Shown piece by piece: positions 62,628 to 64,000 of a stretch of DNA of 64,000 bases. How positions within the stretch are numbered: position 1 is the first letter of the stretch; the number at the start of each line of letters is the position of its first letter. A program made the position numbers and the translations under genes. The stretch lies in assembly GCF_028682475.1 (NCBI RefSeq), contig NZ_JANHLE010000016.1:1-64000 (forward strand), given 5' to 3'. The notes below the pieces were generated by a model. It was not told the origin of the DNA. It did not search any database and saw only the letters and a list, made by a program, of their open reading frames with translations. The DNA is from Pseudomonas putida. Its GTDB lineage: Bacteria; Pseudomonadota; Gammaproteobacteria; Pseudomonadales; Pseudomonadaceae.

Positions 62628-63710
62628 ATGCGCATACTCATAACCGGCGGTGCCGGTTTTATTGGCTCAGCCCTGATTCGCCACCTGATCAGCGCCACTG
62701 AGCACGAGGTCCTCAACCTCGACAAACTGACCTATGCCGGCAATCTGGAATCGCTCACCAGCATCGCGACCAATACCCGCTATGAATTCGTCCAGGCCGA
62801 TATTGCCGACCAGGCAACCGTCAGCGCGCTACTTGAGCGTTTCAAGCCCCATGCGATCATGCATCTGGCGGCAGAGTCGCACGTCGACCGCTCGATCGAT
62901 GGACCGTCGGACTTCATTCAGACCAACATCGTCGGTACCTACAGCCTGCTGGAAGCGACGCGCGCCTACTGGCTGACACTGCCAGCGCAGGAGCGTGCAG
63001 CGTTGCGCTTCCATCACATTTCCACCGATGAAGTGTATGGCGACCTGCATGGCGTCGATGACCTGTTCACCGAAACCACACCTTATGCGCCAAGCTCGCC
63101 CTACTCCGCGAGCAAGGCGGCATCCGACCATCTGGTCCGCGCCTGGCACCGTACCTATGGCCTGCCGGTACTGATCACCAACTGTTCGAACAATTACGGA
63201 CCGTTCCATTTCCCGGAAAAACTGATTCCGCTGGTGATTCTCAATGCGTTGGCCGGCAAGCCGTTGCCTGTTTATGGCAATGGCCTGCAGGTACGTGACT
63301 GGCTGTTCGTCGAGGACCATGCCCGCGCCCTGTTCAAGGTGGTCACTGAAGGCGAAGTCGGTGAGACCTACAACATCGGTGGCCACAACGAGCAGAAGAA
63401 CATCGATGTGGTCCGCGGCATCTGCGCCTTGCTCGAAGAGCTCGCACCACAGCGTCCTGCAGGCGTTACCAACTATGCCGACCTGATTACTTACGTTCAG
63501 GATCGCCCCGGCCACGACCAGCGTTACGCCATCGACGCCAGCAAGATCGAACGTGAACTGGGTTGGGTCCCCAAAGAGACATTCGAGACCGGCCTGCGCA
63601 AGACTGTGCAGTGGTACCTGGACAACCTGGAATGGTGCCAGCGGGTTCAAGACGGTAGTTATCAAGGCCAACGCCTGGGCGCCAGCAACTTCAAGGATCT
63701 TATTGCATGA
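62628..63710 (+). CDS. rfbB: dTDP-glucose 4,6-dehydratase RfbB
   Basis: Second step of dTDP-rhamnose synthesis. 360 residues: NAD motif [14 protein letters not shown] near 7-20, [11 protein letters not shown] with catalytic Asp/Glu, and [15 protein letters not shown] with the YxxxK pair. GGTCACTGGAT precedes the ATG. Overlaps rfbA by 4 bases (ATGA), so coupled. First gene of an O-antigen precursor cluster that continues beyond the window. Confidence 0.95.
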   Translation: MRILITGGAGFIGSALIRHLISATEHEVLNLDKLTYAGNLESLTSIATNTRYEFVQADIADQATVSALLERFKPHAIMHLAAESHVDRSIDGPSDFIQTNIVGTYSLLEATRAYWLTLPAQERAALRFHHISTDEVYGDLHGVDDLFTETTPYAPSSPYSASKAASDHLVRAWHRTYGLPVLITNCSNNYGPFHFPEKLIPLVILNALAGKPLPVYGNGLQVRDWLFVEDHARALFKVVTEGEVGETYNIGGHNEQKNIDVVRGICALLEELAPQRPAGVTNYADLITYVQDRPGHDQRYAIDASKIERELGWVPKETFETGLRKTVQWYLDNLEWCQRVQDGSYQGQRLGASNFKDLIA

Positions 63711-64000
63711 CCAAAGGTATCGTTCTGGCCGGAGGCTCCGGCACCCGCCTGCACCCCATCACCCTGGGGGTTTCCAAACAACTGCTGCCGATCTATGACA
63801 AGCCGATGATCTACTACCCGATCTCGGTGCTGATGCTGGCCGGCATCCGCGAAATCCTGCTGATTTCCACCCCCTATGACTTGCCCCAATACAAACAGCT
63901 GCTGGGCGACGGCAGCCAGTTCGGTATCAAGCTGAGCTACGCCGAACAGCCTTCTCCCGACGGCCTGGCCCAGGCGTTCCTGATCGGCGAGGAGTTCATT
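63707..64000 (+). CDS. rfbA: glucose-1-phosphate thymidylyltransferase RfbA (partial)
   Basis: N-terminal 98 residues, cut by the window end. [20 protein letters not shown] (nucleotide-binding GxGxRLxP), [20 protein letters not shown] and [10 protein letters not shown] are diagnostic. It forms dTDP-glucose from glucose-1-phosphate and dTTP. Start overlaps the rfbB stop. Confidence 0.95.
   Translation, partial: MTKGIVLAGGSGTRLHPITLGVSKQLLPIYDKPMIYYPISVLMLAGIREILLISTPYDLPQYKQLLGDGSQFGIKLSYAEQPSPDGLAQAFLIGEEFI

Overview
The window is high-GC chromosomal DNA of a Pseudomonas, most likely of the P. putida/P. fluorescens lineage. The evidence is the whole glycine betaine/carnitine catabolic block with GbdR and CdhR regulators, the gene order, and the Pseudomonas-type REP palindromes (core GCGGGCTTGCCCCGCGAT) behind many genes. 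The order resembles my memory of the P. putida KT2440 chromosome a few hundred kb from oriC; this was not checked against a database.

Layout. (i) 1-51: the end of an insertion sequence. (ii) 71-11162: glycine betaine demethylation. gbcB and gbcA are divergent; the leftward operon dipeptidase-DUF5943-dgcA-dgcB-etfA-etfB oxidises dimethylglycine and passes electrons to an ETF. The convergent gap between gbcA and etfB holds four 43-bp repeats, each with a perfect DnaA box. (iii) 11406-13178: an LprI-like secreted protein, a DUF3010 protein and a lower-GC FRG-domain gene. (iv) 13184-24481: carnitine catabolism (cdhR, caiX, cdhC, cdhA, cdhB and a small ORF), gbdR, serine deaminase and the choline/betaine/carnitine ABC transporter cbcXWV. 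Together (ii) and (iv) take up quaternary amines, convert carnitine to glycine betaine, demethylate it stepwise to glycine, and deaminate the serine formed from it. (v) 24563-27615: hisB-hisH-DUF2164-hisA-hisF. (vi) 27757-35632: OFA-family MFS transporter, AsmA-like protein, mutY, yggX, tRNA-Phe, a 72-aa protein, a PPK2 kinase and a 146-aa protein. (vii) 35694-41951: a GABA-type permease, a polar amino acid ABC transporter and a methyltransferase. (viii) 42191-44811: the spermidine-type SMR pair mdtJI with a candidate leader peptide, a DUF2975/Xre pair and two small lipoproteins. (ix) 44909-47607: tRNA-Thr, then a two-gene cassette (2OG dioxygenase and TylF-type methyltransferase) flanked by a duplicated terminator, then a RelBE-type toxin-antitoxin. 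(x) 47698-64000: hldD, an LprI-like protein, an MFS transporter, a glutamate synthase-like flavoprotein, an OprD-family porin, a TonB siderophore receptor, agmatine catabolism (aguBA), a kinase-aminotransferase fusion, and rfbB with the start of rfbA.

The observation I rate highest is the DnaA-box cluster at 2889-4898: eight exact TTATCCACA boxes in 2 kb, five of them in a promoter-free convergent intergenic region. It looks like a DnaA-titration or regulatory locus analogous to E. coli datA. The mdtJI leader peptide, the duplicated tRNA-Thr terminator around a small cassette and the 21-bp-spaced repeats in the betaine/carnitine promoters also merit a check. All pattern searches were done by eye.
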